A DNA stretch of 64,000 nucleotides from Sediminibacillus albus (GCF_900101125.1 NZ_FNFL01000002.1:62001-126000); one strand, 5' to 3'; positions 9,182 to 18,708 are shown, counted from the first letter of the stretch. A program made the numbers and translations. Notes: a model not told the origin generated them from the sequence alone.

Positions 9182-9976
9182 GTGGCTAATCAGGAAGAAA
9201 AAATTCTTTCCCTGACCAACTTATCGATGAGCTATGGCGGGGACCTGGTATTGAGATGGATTGATTTGGACGTGTACCGCGGCCAAATCATCGGATACAT
9301 AGGACCTAATGGTGCTGGAAAAAGCACCACTGTGAAAATCATGCTCGGACTTGTGGAAGGGTATAACGGAACGGTCGAGATCTTCGGACAGGACATTGGC
9401 AATGGAGATCCTTCGTATAAACGGAAAATCGGCTACGTTCCGGAAAATGCGGAGGTTTATGACAACTTGACTGCTTGCGAATATCTTACGTTTACCGGAG
9501 AGATGTACGGAATGGATGCCGAAAAAGCAGAACGGAAGGCCCTGCTTTTACTCGACAAATTTGACATGCGCGGCGTATTTCATACGAAGATCTCCTCTTT
9601 TTCCAAAGGAATGAAGCAAAAAGTACTAATCATATCCAGTCTGCTGCACGACCCTGATTTACTATTCCTCGATGAACCGCTAAGCGGACTTGATGCGAAC
9701 AGCGTGATGATTATCAAAGAAATTCTTGCGCAGCTTGCTGCAGAGGGAAAAACGATTTTTTACTCCTCTCACATCATGGAAGTGGTTGAAAAAATAAGCA
9801 GCAGGATCGTACTACTGGCAGACGGTAAGATCGTCGCTGACGGGACTTTCGCTGAATTGCAAGCCAAGAATGAAGAAGGGACATTGGAAGAGATTTTTAA
9901 TCAGCTGACCGGATTTAATGAGCATCGCGAGATTGCCAAATCGTTCGTTTCCATCGTCCGAGAGGGTGGAAGCTGA
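9182..9976 (+). CDS. ABC transporter ATP-binding protein
   Basis: A 264-residue nucleotide-binding subunit that would couple ATP hydrolysis to the permease encoded directly downstream. It shows Walker A GPNGAGKST, a degenerate signature SFSKGMKQ, Walker B LLFLDEP and the switch histidine in YSSHIMEVVEK. The frame opens at a GTG at 9170, but that codon sits inside the ribosome binding site AAGAAGGTGAT. The GTG at 9182 has ideal spacing and is preferred. Its stop overlaps the permease ATG by one base, so the two are coupled. The architecture is that of exporters of the ABC-2 type; the substrate is unknown. Confidence 0.88.
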   Translation: MANQEEKILSLTNLSMSYGGDLVLRWIDLDVYRGQIIGYIGPNGAGKSTTVKIMLGLVEGYNGTVEIFGQDIGNGDPSYKRKIGYVPENAEVYDNLTACEYLTFTGEMYGMDAEKAERKALLLLDKFDMRGVFHTKISSFSKGMKQKVLIISSLLHDPDLLFLDEPLSGLDANSVMIIKEILAQLAAEGKTIFYSSHIMEVVEKISSRIVLLADGKIVADGTFAELQAKNEEGTLEEIFNQLTGFNEHREIAKSFVSIVREGGS

Positions 9977-11622
9977 TGATGAAGAACTTCCTATCTTTGC
10001 GAATGCTGGATTTTTGCAGCCGCTTGTTTACCATGCTGGGAGTCGATTATCCGGTCATGCGGCGGATTTTGCAGGTGAAATTGACGATGGACCAGCGGCG
10101 AGTCCCGACAATTTTTGAACAGTCGAAGACCAAAGAGGGAAATCAATTTATCAAATCACTCGGACTTTATGCTTTTTATGGATTGATTCTCGTTCCTTTC
10201 ATTATTTTTGGTGATTACTATCTGTTTCAGATGACCCTCGTATTCGCCATGATGATGTTTATCCTCATGACCACCATGATTGCTGATTTTTCTGCTGTCC
10301 TGCTGGATGTAAGAGATAAAAACATTCTCAACACAAAACCTGTCAATCAGCGGACAGTCAGTACAGCGAAGGCGGTTCACGTCTGTATTTACATGATCCA
10401 GCTAACCGGCGCCTTTGCGGCAGTTCCACTGCTAGTCGGTTTGTTTGTCAAGGGTGTACTGTTTACGGTTATATTTCTGTTCGAGCTTTTATTGGTTGGG
10501 ATGTTGATTGTTGTATTGACAGCACTCATCTACATATTTATTTTGCAGTTTTTTGATGGGGAACGATTAAAAGACGTCATCAATTACGTGCAAATCCTGC
10601 TATCGGTCGGTATTGTCGTCGGATTCCAGGTAATGGCCCGAGTATTCGACTTTTCCGATTTGAACGTCGATTTTACGTTTCAATGGTGGCATTTACTGCT
10701 CCCCCCGATATGGTATAGTGCTCCATTTGAATGGTTACTGAATGGAAACTCTGCCAGCTATATTATTGGCTACTCGATTATGTCTGTAGTAGTTCCGATT
10801 GCAGCAATCGTTCTTTATAGCAGACTGCTTCCTTCCTTCGAACGTAATTTGCAGAAGCTGCTGCAATATAGTGGAGTAAACAAGCGGAAAGCTTATCGGC
10901 TTGATCAATTACTGGCAAAAATCGTTTGTAAAACAAAAGAAGAACGGACATTCTACCGTTTTTCCGCTCTGATGATGAAACAGGAGCGACAGTTTAAGCT
11001 TAAGGTTTATCCATCGCTTGGATTTGCCTTTGTGTTTCCGTTCATTTTTTTATTTAATGAAATTAGCAGGAATGGATTCGGCAGTTTACCTGGAAGCAAG
11101 TATTTCTTGACCATTTATTTTGGCAATATCATGATTCCTGCCGTCGTTCATATGCTCAAGTTTTCCAGTAACTATAAGGGGGCATGGATATTTCGGGCGG
11201 CTCCAATAAGGAATGAAGCTATTTTTTACCAGTCAGCTTTAAAGGCCTTTTTAACTAAGCTGTATTTGCCCCTTATGGTTTTGCTTAGCATTATCTTTGT
11301 ATCCATGTTTTCGTTTCGGATAGTACCGGATGTGATTGTGGTGTTACTGGCTGGCGTACTGCATGCCTTGTTGTCTTATAAACTATTAAACAATCAGACC
11401 CATCCTTTTTCCCGTTCGTTCGAATTCGCTTCCGAGGTGGATACGGCCAAGAACATTATCTTAATAGCGATTATTGGCGGATTTGCGGTATTGCATTACC
11501 TGGCAACTCTTGTGCCATACGGAGTGCTTGGTTATCTGGGAATCGTACTAATTGCCGTATTTATCAGTTGGAGGCTTGTGTTTCCGGCAAAAGAAAAGAA
11601 GTTGCTGATTAGCCAGGCTTGA
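9976..11622 (+). CDS. ABC transporter permease
   Basis: A 548-residue integral membrane protein with about ten or more hydrophobic segments in two clusters (roughly residues 55-260 and 330-540), separated by a charged cytoplasmic region near residues 285-330. The start overlaps the ATPase stop; a second in-frame ATG lies at 9979. It resembles the large permeases paired with a single ATPase in Bacillaceae ABC-2-type exporters, but no substrate motif is visible. A strong terminator follows at 11709. Confidence 0.82.
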   Translation: MMKNFLSLRMLDFCSRLFTMLGVDYPVMRRILQVKLTMDQRRVPTIFEQSKTKEGNQFIKSLGLYAFYGLILVPFIIFGDYYLFQMTLVFAMMMFILMTTMIADFSAVLLDVRDKNILNTKPVNQRTVSTAKAVHVCIYMIQLTGAFAAVPLLVGLFVKGVLFTVIFLFELLLVGMLIVVLTALIYIFILQFFDGERLKDVINYVQILLSVGIVVGFQVMARVFDFSDLNVDFTFQWWHLLLPPIWYSAPFEWLLNGNSASYIIGYSIMSVVVPIAAIVLYSRLLPSFERNLQKLLQYSGVNKRKAYRLDQLLAKIVCKTKEERTFYRFSALMMKQERQFKLKVYPSLGFAFVFPFIFLFNEISRNGFGSLPGSKYFLTIYFGNIMIPAVVHMLKFSSNYKGAWIFRAAPIRNEAIFYQSALKAFLTKLYLPLMVLLSIIFVSMFSFRIVPDVIVVLLAGVLHALLSYKLLNNQTHPFSRSFEFASEVDTAKNIILIAIIGGFAVLHYLATLVPYGVLGYLGIVLIAVFISWRLVFPAKEKKLLISQA

Positions 11623-11653
11623 TGACCGTCCAAGGATGGGTTTGAGGAGGTGG

Positions 11654-11707
11654 ATGAAAAACTATCGTCTGCCTTCATACCATTATGCCAGTTTCATAAC
11701 CAGTTGA
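11654..11707 (+). CDS. possible 17-residue leader-like ORF
   Basis: A minimal reading frame (MKNYRLPSYHYASFITS) begins 3-4 bases after an unusually strong GAGGAGGTGG ribosome binding site and stops immediately before the 11709 terminator. Nothing in it is recognisable. It could be a real small peptide, a translated 3-prime tail of the ABC transcript or a coincidence. The rest of 11623-11932 holds only the terminator and the leader of the next gene. Confidence 0.25.
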   Translation: MKNYRLPSYHYASFITS

Positions 11708-11708
11708 T

Positions 11709-11737
11709 CCCCTCCTATATGATAGGAGGGGTTTTTT
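11709..11737 (+). terminator. strong rho-independent terminator after the ABC transporter
   Basis: CCCCTCCTA (11709-11717) pairs perfectly with TAGGAGGGG (11723-11731), a 5-base loop, followed by six T. Confidence 0.9.
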
Positions 11738-11932
11738 GAACCCCGAGGCAGTGTGCAACTACGCCTCTGCCTTTACCAAGGCTCACCACCCGGCGGGTTT
11801 CCTTTCTGATGGTAATTCCAACCATTTGTTTTTGCACAAAAGTCTGTGAGTGATTTGGTCTTTTGAATAGGGTATGGTTGGCATATAGTTAAGTTAAGGC
11901 CGATAAAAAGTTTTGCTCCAAGGGGGAAAACA

Positions 11933-14041
11933 ATGAATTTGGATAAGCGCAGTACTGCTATATTAACCCAAATTGTCCATAGTGACCTGTATATTCCAGT
12001 CGAAAAACTTGCCGAACAGTTTAACATTTCGCGAAGAACGGTCTATAACGACTTGGATAAAATCAACTTTTGGTTGAATGAAAACAAAATAAGTGAAATC
12101 CAGCAAATAAGAGCTGCCGGCTTATACTTGGAAAAGCAGGCGAAACAGGAAATCATGAGCAAGTTGCTCGTGTTCCCGGTTTATTATTACGAGCTGTCCC
12201 CTGAAGAAAGAAAGGCATGGCTTGTCATTTACTTTCTGGCCAGTGAAACTCCTTTGTTTTTGAAAGATTTAATAACAATCACCAGGGTAAGCAGGAATAC
12301 CGTGCTGGAGGACTTGAAAGGTTTACGGGAAGAGCTCGAGCGTTACCATCTGGAGCTTACTTCCCGGAGAAAGCTAGGCTATCAGGTCGTTGGCATGGAA
12401 GCCGATAAACGGGGAGCGCTGGTCAATTATATTGCCATGATTAAACCTCAGCATGGTTGGTATCCATTGATCAATGGGTCAACTTCTGAAGCTGTCAAAC
12501 AAATAGAAAAAGACAGTAACTATGCAATTTTCAACCAGTCGGAGCTAAGTAGGATCTACCGGGCATTGAGCCGGTGTGAACAACGGTTGGGCATCCAATT
12601 TACGGATGAAGTACTCAACACCCTGGTTATTCGATTTTACTTGTTTTTGCAGCGAATCAAGCAACAACAATACGTGGAAATCGACCCGGTTGAACAAACA
12701 GTCATCGAACAAACCCAGGAATTTGAAGCAGCAAATGACATTATCCGCGGTTTGGAATCTGTTTGGCATATCAACGTGCCAGAGGCGGAAGGGTTTTATT
12801 TTGCTAAGCATCTGTTAGGTTCGAAAGTAAATTATAATCTCAGTTTTCAGGATGAAGCCGAAGAAATTACGGGTTTGCGCGAAGTAGTACGGAAAATGAT
12901 CGAGGATTTTCAACTGGTGGCAGTTGTTTCTTTTTCTGATATTCCAGGAATGGAAACTAACTTACTCTTACATTTAAAGCCGGCTTACTACCGAATAAAA
13001 TATGGCATCGATATGGGGGAGCAGCCATATGAATCGGTGGAAGACAATTTTCCGGAAATTTATCAATTAACGAAAAGAGTCATTCCTTCTTTTGAACGTT
13101 TTGTCGGGAAAGAAATCGATCAAAGGGAAATCGCTTATATCGCCATCCATTTTAGCGGATGGCTGCATAAAGAAGGATTGTCAATTCAGCATCGGAAAAA
13201 AATGCTGATTGTATGTACCAATGGATTAGGAACTTCCCGGTTATTACAAAGCCAGCTGGAAGGGTTGTTTTCCGAAGTGGATATCACCGGAATTGCCTCC
13301 TTGCGTGAATACCAGCAAACAGAATTAGCAGTTGATTTTATCGTTTCGACTGTACCTTTACAGGATCGGGGGGTCCCTGTCTGTTTAGTAAACCCGTTGC
13401 TTGATAACCATGACAAGGAAAAACTATTAAAGCAAGTCAATGCCTTGTTCGCGGATGGAAATGGGTATCATCATTATTCGGTCGATACCCTTGTGGATAT
13501 TGTGAAGCGTTATGCGCCCATCGACGAAGAAGGACAGCTGAGGCAGGAATTACGGAAGTATTTATACCAGCCTACAGTGGCTTCAGAAGCTAGATGGAAG
13601 CCTTCTTTGAAGGAATTATTGAACGAGGATAACATTGTTATGAAAAACTCCTGTCCAAGCTGGCAGCAAGCAGTTAAGAAGGCGGCGAATCCCCTTTTGG
13701 AAAAGGATTTGATCACGGACGGATATGTAGATGTGTTAATCGATAATATCGAGAAACACGGCCCTTACGTGGTGCTTTCTCCTTTCATAGCTATGCCGCA
13801 TGGACGGGCGGAAGACGGTGTGAAGCAGCTGGGAATTAGTTTATTGCATTTACAGGAACCAGTTGAAATGATGGGCAAAAAAGTCAGAATCTTCATAGTT
13901 TTGGCTCCGGAACATAACGAAAAACATCTAAAAGCATTGGCGCAGCTTACCAGTATGTTCAACCATGACAAACGCGCATTATTGGATGCAACGAATATCG
14001 AGCAAATTTGTAAAATCATTACAACCTATTCATCAAGATAA
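11933..14041 (+). CDS. PRD-type PTS-controlled transcriptional activator (MtlR/BglG family)
   Basis: A 702-residue DNA-binding regulator whose activity would be set by PTS phosphorylation. In order: N-terminal HTH (about 5-60, with VEKLAEQFNISRRTVYNDLDK), a second HTH/Mga-like region (about 75-170), two PRDs (about 185-410), a GatB-like EIIB domain with C428 in VCTNGLGTSR, and a fructose/mannitol-type EIIA domain with H623 in AMPHGR. This is the complete MtlR-like layout. It lies 11 bp upstream of a cognate EIIA gene and heads an operon with an ascorbate-type PTS, so it most likely senses that transporter and activates the operon. Confidence 0.92.
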   Translation: MNLDKRSTAILTQIVHSDLYIPVEKLAEQFNISRRTVYNDLDKINFWLNENKISEIQQIRAAGLYLEKQAKQEIMSKLLVFPVYYYELSPEERKAWLVIYFLASETPLFLKDLITITRVSRNTVLEDLKGLREELERYHLELTSRRKLGYQVVGMEADKRGALVNYIAMIKPQHGWYPLINGSTSEAVKQIEKDSNYAIFNQSELSRIYRALSRCEQRLGIQFTDEVLNTLVIRFYLFLQRIKQQQYVEIDPVEQTVIEQTQEFEAANDIIRGLESVWHINVPEAEGFYFAKHLLGSKVNYNLSFQDEAEEITGLREVVRKMIEDFQLVAVVSFSDIPGMETNLLLHLKPAYYRIKYGIDMGEQPYESVEDNFPEIYQLTKRVIPSFERFVGKEIDQREIAYIAIHFSGWLHKEGLSIQHRKKMLIVCTNGLGTSRLLQSQLEGLFSEVDITGIASLREYQQTELAVDFIVSTVPLQDRGVPVCLVNPLLDNHDKEKLLKQVNALFADGNGYHHYSVDTLVDIVKRYAPIDEEGQLRQELRKYLYQPTVASEARWKPSLKELLNEDNIVMKNSCPSWQQAVKKAANPLLEKDLITDGYVDVLIDNIEKHGPYVVLSPFIAMPHGRAEDGVKQLGISLLHLQEPVEMMGKKVRIFIVLAPEHNEKHLKALAQLTSMFNHDKRALLDATNIEQICKIITTYSSR

Positions 14042-14052
14042 GGAGTTTGATC

Positions 14053-14499
14053 ATGAGATTTTTAGAAAAGGGATTAGTCAAAGTCGGAGCAAAAGCTGCA
14101 GATGCTGAAGATGCCATTAAACAGGCGGGCGTTTTATTGGCGGATGCAAAGACAGTGGAGGATGTGTATATCGATGCAATGGTGCAGTCTTTTCAAGAAA
14201 ACGGACCGTATTTTGTCCTTGCACCGCACATAGCCATCCCCCATGCCAGACCGGAAGATGGAGTGAAGGAAGCATCTGTCTCGCTATTGCAGCTGAAAGA
14301 ACCAATCACATTCGGGCATTCATCCAATGATCCAGTTCAATTGATATTCGGTCTTGGGGCATCATCCAGCGAAGAACATATCGATTTATTAAAAAAACTG
14401 ACACAGCTTCTCAATAAGGAAGAAAACGTTAACCAATTAAGAACAGCAGCCAGTTATCACGATATCAAAACGATTATTGAAATGGAGGAAAACAAATGA
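14053..14499 (+). CDS. PTS EIIA component, fructose/mannitol/ascorbate type
   Basis: A 148-residue soluble phosphotransfer protein that passes phosphate from HPr to EIIB. The active histidine is H64 in AIPHARPEDG. The ATG at 14053 is chosen because AGGAG lies 7 bases upstream; the frame also opens with a TTG at 14047 inside the spacer. Its last bases overlap the EIIB start (ATGA), indicating coupling. The strong resemblance to the regulator's own C-terminal EIIA domain (both have PHxRxEDGVK) suggests a common origin. Confidence 0.92.
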   Translation: MRFLEKGLVKVGAKAADAEDAIKQAGVLLADAKTVEDVYIDAMVQSFQENGPYFVLAPHIAIPHARPEDGVKEASVSLLQLKEPITFGHSSNDPVQLIFGLGASSSEEHIDLLKKLTQLLNKEENVNQLRTAASYHDIKTIIEMEENK

Positions 14500-14771
14500 T
14501 TAAAGTACTATCGGTGTGCGGTTTGGGACAAGGTACCAGTTTAATTTTAAAAATGAATGTCGAGCAAGCGTTAACAGAGAAGGGAATCCAGGCTGATGTT
14601 GAACACATGGATGTCTCGACAGCCTCAAGTATGAGCGCCGACTATATTATTACCAGCAATGAATTAGCAGAAGGTCTTGAAGGTCACAGCGCCAAACTGA
14701 TAATCGTCAATAACTACTTCGATCTGGATGAAATAAACCAGGCGATTGATAACCATATCGTAGAAAATTAA
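14496..14771 (+). CDS. PTS EIIB component, ascorbate (UlaB/SgaB) type
   Basis: A 91-residue EIIB protein. The phosphorylated cysteine is C8 in SVCGLGQGTSL, placed as in UlaB. It overlaps the EIIA gene by 4 bp and precedes the EIIC gene by 58 bp. It delivers phosphate to the substrate during transport by the EIIC subunit. Confidence 0.92.
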   Translation: MIKVLSVCGLGQGTSLILKMNVEQALTEKGIQADVEHMDVSTASSMSADYIITSNELAEGLEGHSAKLIIVNNYFDLDEINQAIDNHIVEN

Positions 14772-14829
14772 GGGGATAGAATTAGAAAGGCAATAAAAGT
14801 ATTTTAGAGAATCAAAGGGGGAAAGAAAG

Positions 14830-16125
14830 ATGGAAGCCATTTATTGGTTAGCAGATAACGTGTTTGGAACACCGGCGATTTTGTTAGGCACTATCGTATT
14901 AATCGGTCTTTTGCTGCAAAAGAAAACAGCAAGCCAACGGGTTAGTGGTACGTTTAAAGCAATCATCGGATTTTTGATCATTAGTGCCGGAGCAGATATT
15001 ATCGTTGGTGCGTTAACTGTATTTGAACCGCTTTGGAAAGAAGTTTTTAATCTATCAGAACAGCCGCTAGGCGAATTTATGGGACAGAATGCCTTTAATG
15101 CGGAATATGGAAGTGCGGTTACTTTAGCAATGACTATCGGTTTTCTGATTAACGTTTTATTGGCACGGTTTACAAGGTTCAAATATATTTATTTAACTGG
15201 CCATATGATGTTCTGGACGACTACCATCTTTGCCGGGATTGTCGTTCATACGGTCGGAGATGTTTCCTTTGGCAAGCTAGTTATTTTCCTAGCGGTCATC
15301 ATGGGGATATATTGGACCATACAACCAGCCTTGACTCAACCATTCATGAGAAAAATCATGGGCAATGACAATATCGCTTTAGGCCATACATCAGCTTCTG
15401 TGGCGCTGCTAGGTGCGCTGGCAGGCAAAGTGCTTGGCAACAAAGAAAATGACTCTGAGAAAATCAAACTGCCGAAAGGGCTGGAATTTTTAAGGGATTC
15501 TAATGTCATTACAGCATTAACGATGGGGTTATTATTCTTAATCGGTGCTATTATTATTTCCTTTAGAGATACTCCCGGCGCTGAAGAACTGATTGCCAGC
15601 TCCGGCAGCCAGAACTTTGTCATCTATGCTATCATTCAATCCTTTACCTTTACTGCTGGTATTGCGGTAGTACTAATGGGTGTCCGTATGTTTATTGGCG
15701 AAATGGTACCAGCATTTAAAGGGATAGCCACAAAGATTGTCCCTGGTGCTAAGCCAGCGCTCGACAGCCCGGTTGTTTTCCCGTACGCTCCAAACGCAGT
15801 TATTTTAGGTTTTCTAGGCTCGTTTGCAGGTGCGCTGCTATGGCTGGTTTTATTAGGCAATACTGTAGGATATATCTTTGTACCAACAATGATTGTCCTC
15901 TTCTTCCATTCAGCTACGGCCGGTGTGTTTGGAAATGTCACCGGCGGAGTGAGGGGCGCGTTAATTGCTGGTTTCATTACCTCAACCGTAGTGGCCTGGG
16001 GACAGTATATAACGGTGAAAATGCTGCTTGCCGACACCATTCCAGATACAGCGATGTGGGCAGCAGACTCGGATATGTTCATATTAGGACCAATCATCAG
16101 ATTCTTAGCGCAGTTATTCTTCTAA
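14830..16125 (+). CDS. PTS EIIC permease, ascorbate (UlaA/SgaT) type
   Basis: A 431-residue membrane permease with about eleven hydrophobic segments. It belongs to the UlaA family, which forms dimers and has been characterised for L-ascorbate. AAAGGGGGAAAG gives a clear ribosome binding site. The neighbours (phosphotriesterase-like, creatininase-like and SIS proteins) are not those of the classic ula operon (ulaG, ulaD, ulaE and ulaF are all absent), so I do not call the substrate ascorbate. A lactone or acidic sugar is an open possibility. Confidence 0.9.
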   Translation: MEAIYWLADNVFGTPAILLGTIVLIGLLLQKKTASQRVSGTFKAIIGFLIISAGADIIVGALTVFEPLWKEVFNLSEQPLGEFMGQNAFNAEYGSAVTLAMTIGFLINVLLARFTRFKYIYLTGHMMFWTTTIFAGIVVHTVGDVSFGKLVIFLAVIMGIYWTIQPALTQPFMRKIMGNDNIALGHTSASVALLGALAGKVLGNKENDSEKIKLPKGLEFLRDSNVITALTMGLLFLIGAIIISFRDTPGAEELIASSGSQNFVIYAIIQSFTFTAGIAVVLMGVRMFIGEMVPAFKGIATKIVPGAKPALDSPVVFPYAPNAVILGFLGSFAGALLWLVLLGNTVGYIFVPTMIVLFFHSATAGVFGNVTGGVRGALIAGFITSTVVAWGQYITVKMLLADTIPDTAMWAADSDMFILGPIIRFLAQLFF

Positions 16126-16149
16126 CCTGTGCAACCATACTAAAAAAAC

Positions 16150-16180
16150 GGAGAAAGGGGCGGGTACTGCCCTTTTTTCT
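16150..16180 (+). terminator. weak hairpin between EIIC and the hydrolase gene
   Basis: AAAGGGGC around 16156 can pair imperfectly with GCCCTTTTTT around 16169-16178, forming a partial terminator that would lower but not abolish expression of the three downstream enzymes. Confidence 0.4.
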
Positions 16181-16202
16181 AATTCAATAAGGAGTTTTTA
16201 CC

Positions 16203-17195
16203 ATGAGTTTTATTCGAACATTTGCCGGTGATATTAATCCAGAAAACTTAGGTTTTACCTACTCACACGAACACATTGTTTGCCGTCCTTCCTACTGGGT
16301 GGAAAAAGGTGCGGATGATTTGCTGCTGGATGACAAAAATAAATCCAAGTTGGACGTGCTCGATTTCCAAAAGCATGGCGGGCAAGCAATCGTCGATGCG
16401 ACGGCTATCGACTATGGAAGAGATGTACAGGCAGTAAAAGAAATATCTGAAGAGACCGGAATTACGATCATTGGAACCGCTGGCTTTAATAAAAGCTTTC
16501 TGTGGGATGCTCCCATCCATGAAAATATTAAGAAACTGATTGGGGATTACGGCACATATTACCAATGGATTGAAGATAAAAGCGTTAATGAGCTCGCTGA
16601 CTTTGTCATCCGTGAGATTGAAGACGGATTGGAAGGAACAAAGTGGAAAGGCGGGCAGGTGAAGTTCGGAACAGGTTATAACCGGATTACTCCACTGGAA
16701 GAAAAAACATTGCGTGCCGTTGCGAGGGCACACCATGAAACAAAAGCTCCGATTCACACGCACACAGAAGCAGGTACAATGGTACTCGAACAAATCGAAC
16801 TGCTTAGAAAAGAAGGAATAGACCTAGAGCATGTCAGCTTTGGCCATATGGATCGCAATCCTGATCCTTATTATCACGAACAAGTGGCGAAAACGGGTGC
16901 ATTTCTCTCTTTTGACGGTATTTCCAAAATTAAATATGCACCAGAGAGCACTCGCATTCATTGCATTCTGGAATTAGTCCGTAAAGGGTATACCGATCAA
17001 ATTTTAGTCAGCGGTGACACAGCAAGAAAGTCTTATTACAAACACTATGACTATGGGCTGGGCCTGGAAAACATTATTGCCAAATGGGTGCCTCGTTTTA
17101 TCGCAGAGGCAAACCAGCTTGGGTTTGACGGGGAAGCGTTGGTCCATAAGTTTTTTGTTGAAAATCCTGCTCGTTGTTTTACCTTTAAAAAATAA
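16203..17195 (+). CDS. phosphotriesterase-family metal hydrolase (probable phospho-lactonase)
   Basis: A 330-residue TIM-barrel metallohydrolase of the amidohydrolase superfamily (COG1735). All five expected metal ligands can be placed: HEH in YSHEHIV, the bridging lysine in GQVKFGTG, His in IHTHTEAG, His in SFGHMDRN and Asp in LVSGDTARK. Family members next to ascorbate-type PTS genes have been described as lactonases for phosphorylated aldonolactones. Opening of a lactone phosphorylated by this PTS is therefore the favoured role, though not shown. It lies 77 bp after EIIC and 15 bp before the creatininase-like gene. Confidence 0.88.
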   Translation: MSFIRTFAGDINPENLGFTYSHEHIVCRPSYWVEKGADDLLLDDKNKSKLDVLDFQKHGGQAIVDATAIDYGRDVQAVKEISEETGITIIGTAGFNKSFLWDAPIHENIKKLIGDYGTYYQWIEDKSVNELADFVIREIEDGLEGTKWKGGQVKFGTGYNRITPLEEKTLRAVARAHHETKAPIHTHTEAGTMVLEQIELLRKEGIDLEHVSFGHMDRNPDPYYHEQVAKTGAFLSFDGISKIKYAPESTRIHCILELVRKGYTDQILVSGDTARKSYYKHYDYGLGLENIIAKWVPRFIAEANQLGFDGEALVHKFFVENPARCFTFKK

Positions 17196-17210
17196 AAAAG
17201 GAGAATCTGC

Positions 17211-17963
17211 ATGAATTTTCAAGATCAAACCTCCTATCAAATCAAGGAGAAAATTGATACCTCCAAGGTTGCGATTCTACCTGTTGGAGCAGTAGAGGCA
17301 CACGGCCCGCATCTCCCGCTAGGAACGGATAACATATTGGCAGAGAGACTATCCGTTAAACTTGCAGAAGTAGTGAAGGGGCTCGTTCTGCCAACGCTTC
17401 CCTATGGCCAGGTCTGGAGCCTGCGGAACTTTCCTGGAAGTATCACCGTCAGCAATAAATCCCTGATTAACTTTATTGTAGATATTGGTCAAAGCCTATA
17501 TCAGCAAGGTTTTGAAATATTTGTCATGGTTAACGGCCACTTAGGAAACGGAGCAGCATTAAAGGATGCTGCACGTGAGTTATATGAAACTTGCCCCGAT
17601 TTAAAAGTGCTTTACTTATTTTACCCAGGGATGAACAGTGCTGTGGAAGAAGTAAGAGAAACACCAGCTTCGCATGGAACCTATTTTCATGCCTGTGAAA
17701 TTGAAACTTCTTATATGCTTTATTTGGCTCCAGAGTTCGTCGAGATGGACAAAGCGATAAACGATATCCCGGATATTCCGCTGAGTGCTGATGCTACCCC
17801 GACTCCATGGGAAGAATTTACCGAATCTGCTGTATTAGGAGACGCTACCCTGGCGACGGAGGATAAGGGGATCTACATTATTGATACAGTTATGAAGAAT
17901 ATGGTTCAATTAATTGAAGGTGCCAAAAAGCGATCACAAAACTCTGACTTAAATGGAGGATGA
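17211..17963 (+). CDS. creatininase-family amidohydrolase
   Basis: A 250-residue metal-dependent hydrolase of the creatininase fold, which includes creatinine amidohydrolase, MftE peptidase and formamide hydrolases. The binuclear site motifs are present: VGAVEAHGPHLPLGTD (Glu, His, Asp), NGHLGN (usually NGHGGN) and HACEIETS. It sits between the phosphotriesterase-like and SIS genes with 15-bp and 2-bp gaps, so it probably acts on the same imported compound, perhaps cleaving a cyclic or linear amide. The exact reaction is unknown. Confidence 0.88.
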   Translation: MNFQDQTSYQIKEKIDTSKVAILPVGAVEAHGPHLPLGTDNILAERLSVKLAEVVKGLVLPTLPYGQVWSLRNFPGSITVSNKSLINFIVDIGQSLYQQGFEIFVMVNGHLGNGAALKDAARELYETCPDLKVLYLFYPGMNSAVEEVRETPASHGTYFHACEIETSYMLYLAPEFVEMDKAINDIPDIPLSADATPTPWEEFTESAVLGDATLATEDKGIYIIDTVMKNMVQLIEGAKKRSQNSDLNGG

Positions 17964-17965
17964 AC

Positions 17966-18694
17966 ATGTTAGCTAAATACTTTGATAAAATTAAAACGTT
18001 ATTACAGGTAGTTGAAAAAGAAGAATTTCCTGCCATTGAACAAGCGGCAGAAAAGGTAGCCGAATCACTGCAAAACGATGGGGTCATTCATCTTTTTGGC
18101 TGTGGTCACTCGCACATTTTGACGGAAGAAGTCTATTACAGAGCGGGCGGTCTTGTTCCCATTCACCCTATTTTACATGAGCCGTTGATGCTGCATGAAG
18201 GAGCAGTCAGATCATCGACTTTAGAAAGAAAAAATGATTATGCCGGACAGTTTATGAATGACCAGGATATCCGCCCAGGGGACGTGATGTTGGTTCTTTC
18301 CACTTCAGGGAGAAATCCAGTACCGGTAGACGCTGCCAAGATTGCAAAAGAAAAAGGAGCCTTTGTGATCGGGATTACTTCTATTAAGTACTCAAAGAGC
18401 CAGCCTTCCAGGCATAGGAGCGGAAACCATCTATTTGATGCTGTCGATCTGGTGATAGATAATCATTCACCGATTGGAGATGCTTTACTGACCCATGAAA
18501 AAGTGGAGGTCAACTTTACTCCAAGCTCAACTGTGATCGGAGCTGCTATTATTAACGGCATGTTTGCAAGATCAATAGCAATCATGGCAGAAAACGGTTT
18601 TCAGCCGCCGGTATTTTTAAGCGGCAACATTGAAGGTGCAGATGCACATAACAAACAGCTAATTGAAAAGTACGCAGACAGAGTGAAATTATAA
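17966..18694 (+). CDS. SIS-domain sugar isomerase/deglycase-like protein
   Basis: A 242-residue single-SIS-domain protein with the phosphosugar-binding segments LFGCGHSH and LSTSGRNPVPVDAA. It is related to the UPF0309 group. The upstream ATG at 17960 abuts GGAGG with no spacer, so the ATG at 17966 is preferred. SIS proteins isomerise or cleave amino-sugar phosphates and fructosamine phosphates. As the last gene of the PTS unit it could convert an amino-sugar phosphate produced by the two preceding hydrolases. This is inference from position and family. Confidence 0.86.
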   Translation: MLAKYFDKIKTLLQVVEKEEFPAIEQAAEKVAESLQNDGVIHLFGCGHSHILTEEVYYRAGGLVPIHPILHEPLMLHEGAVRSSTLERKNDYAGQFMNDQDIRPGDVMLVLSTSGRNPVPVDAAKIAKEKGAFVIGITSIKYSKSQPSRHRSGNHLFDAVDLVIDNHSPIGDALLTHEKVEVNFTPSSTVIGAAIINGMFARSIAIMAENGFQPPVFLSGNIEGADAHNKQLIEKYADRVKL

Positions 18695-18708
18695 TCGATA
18701 AAAGGACT

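Noticed and set aside
14830-16125. Calling the PTS an L-ascorbate transporter (ulaA).
   Set aside because: The permease family fits, but the ascorbate-6-phosphate enzymes are missing and the downstream enzymes are different. Only the family, not the substrate, is supported.
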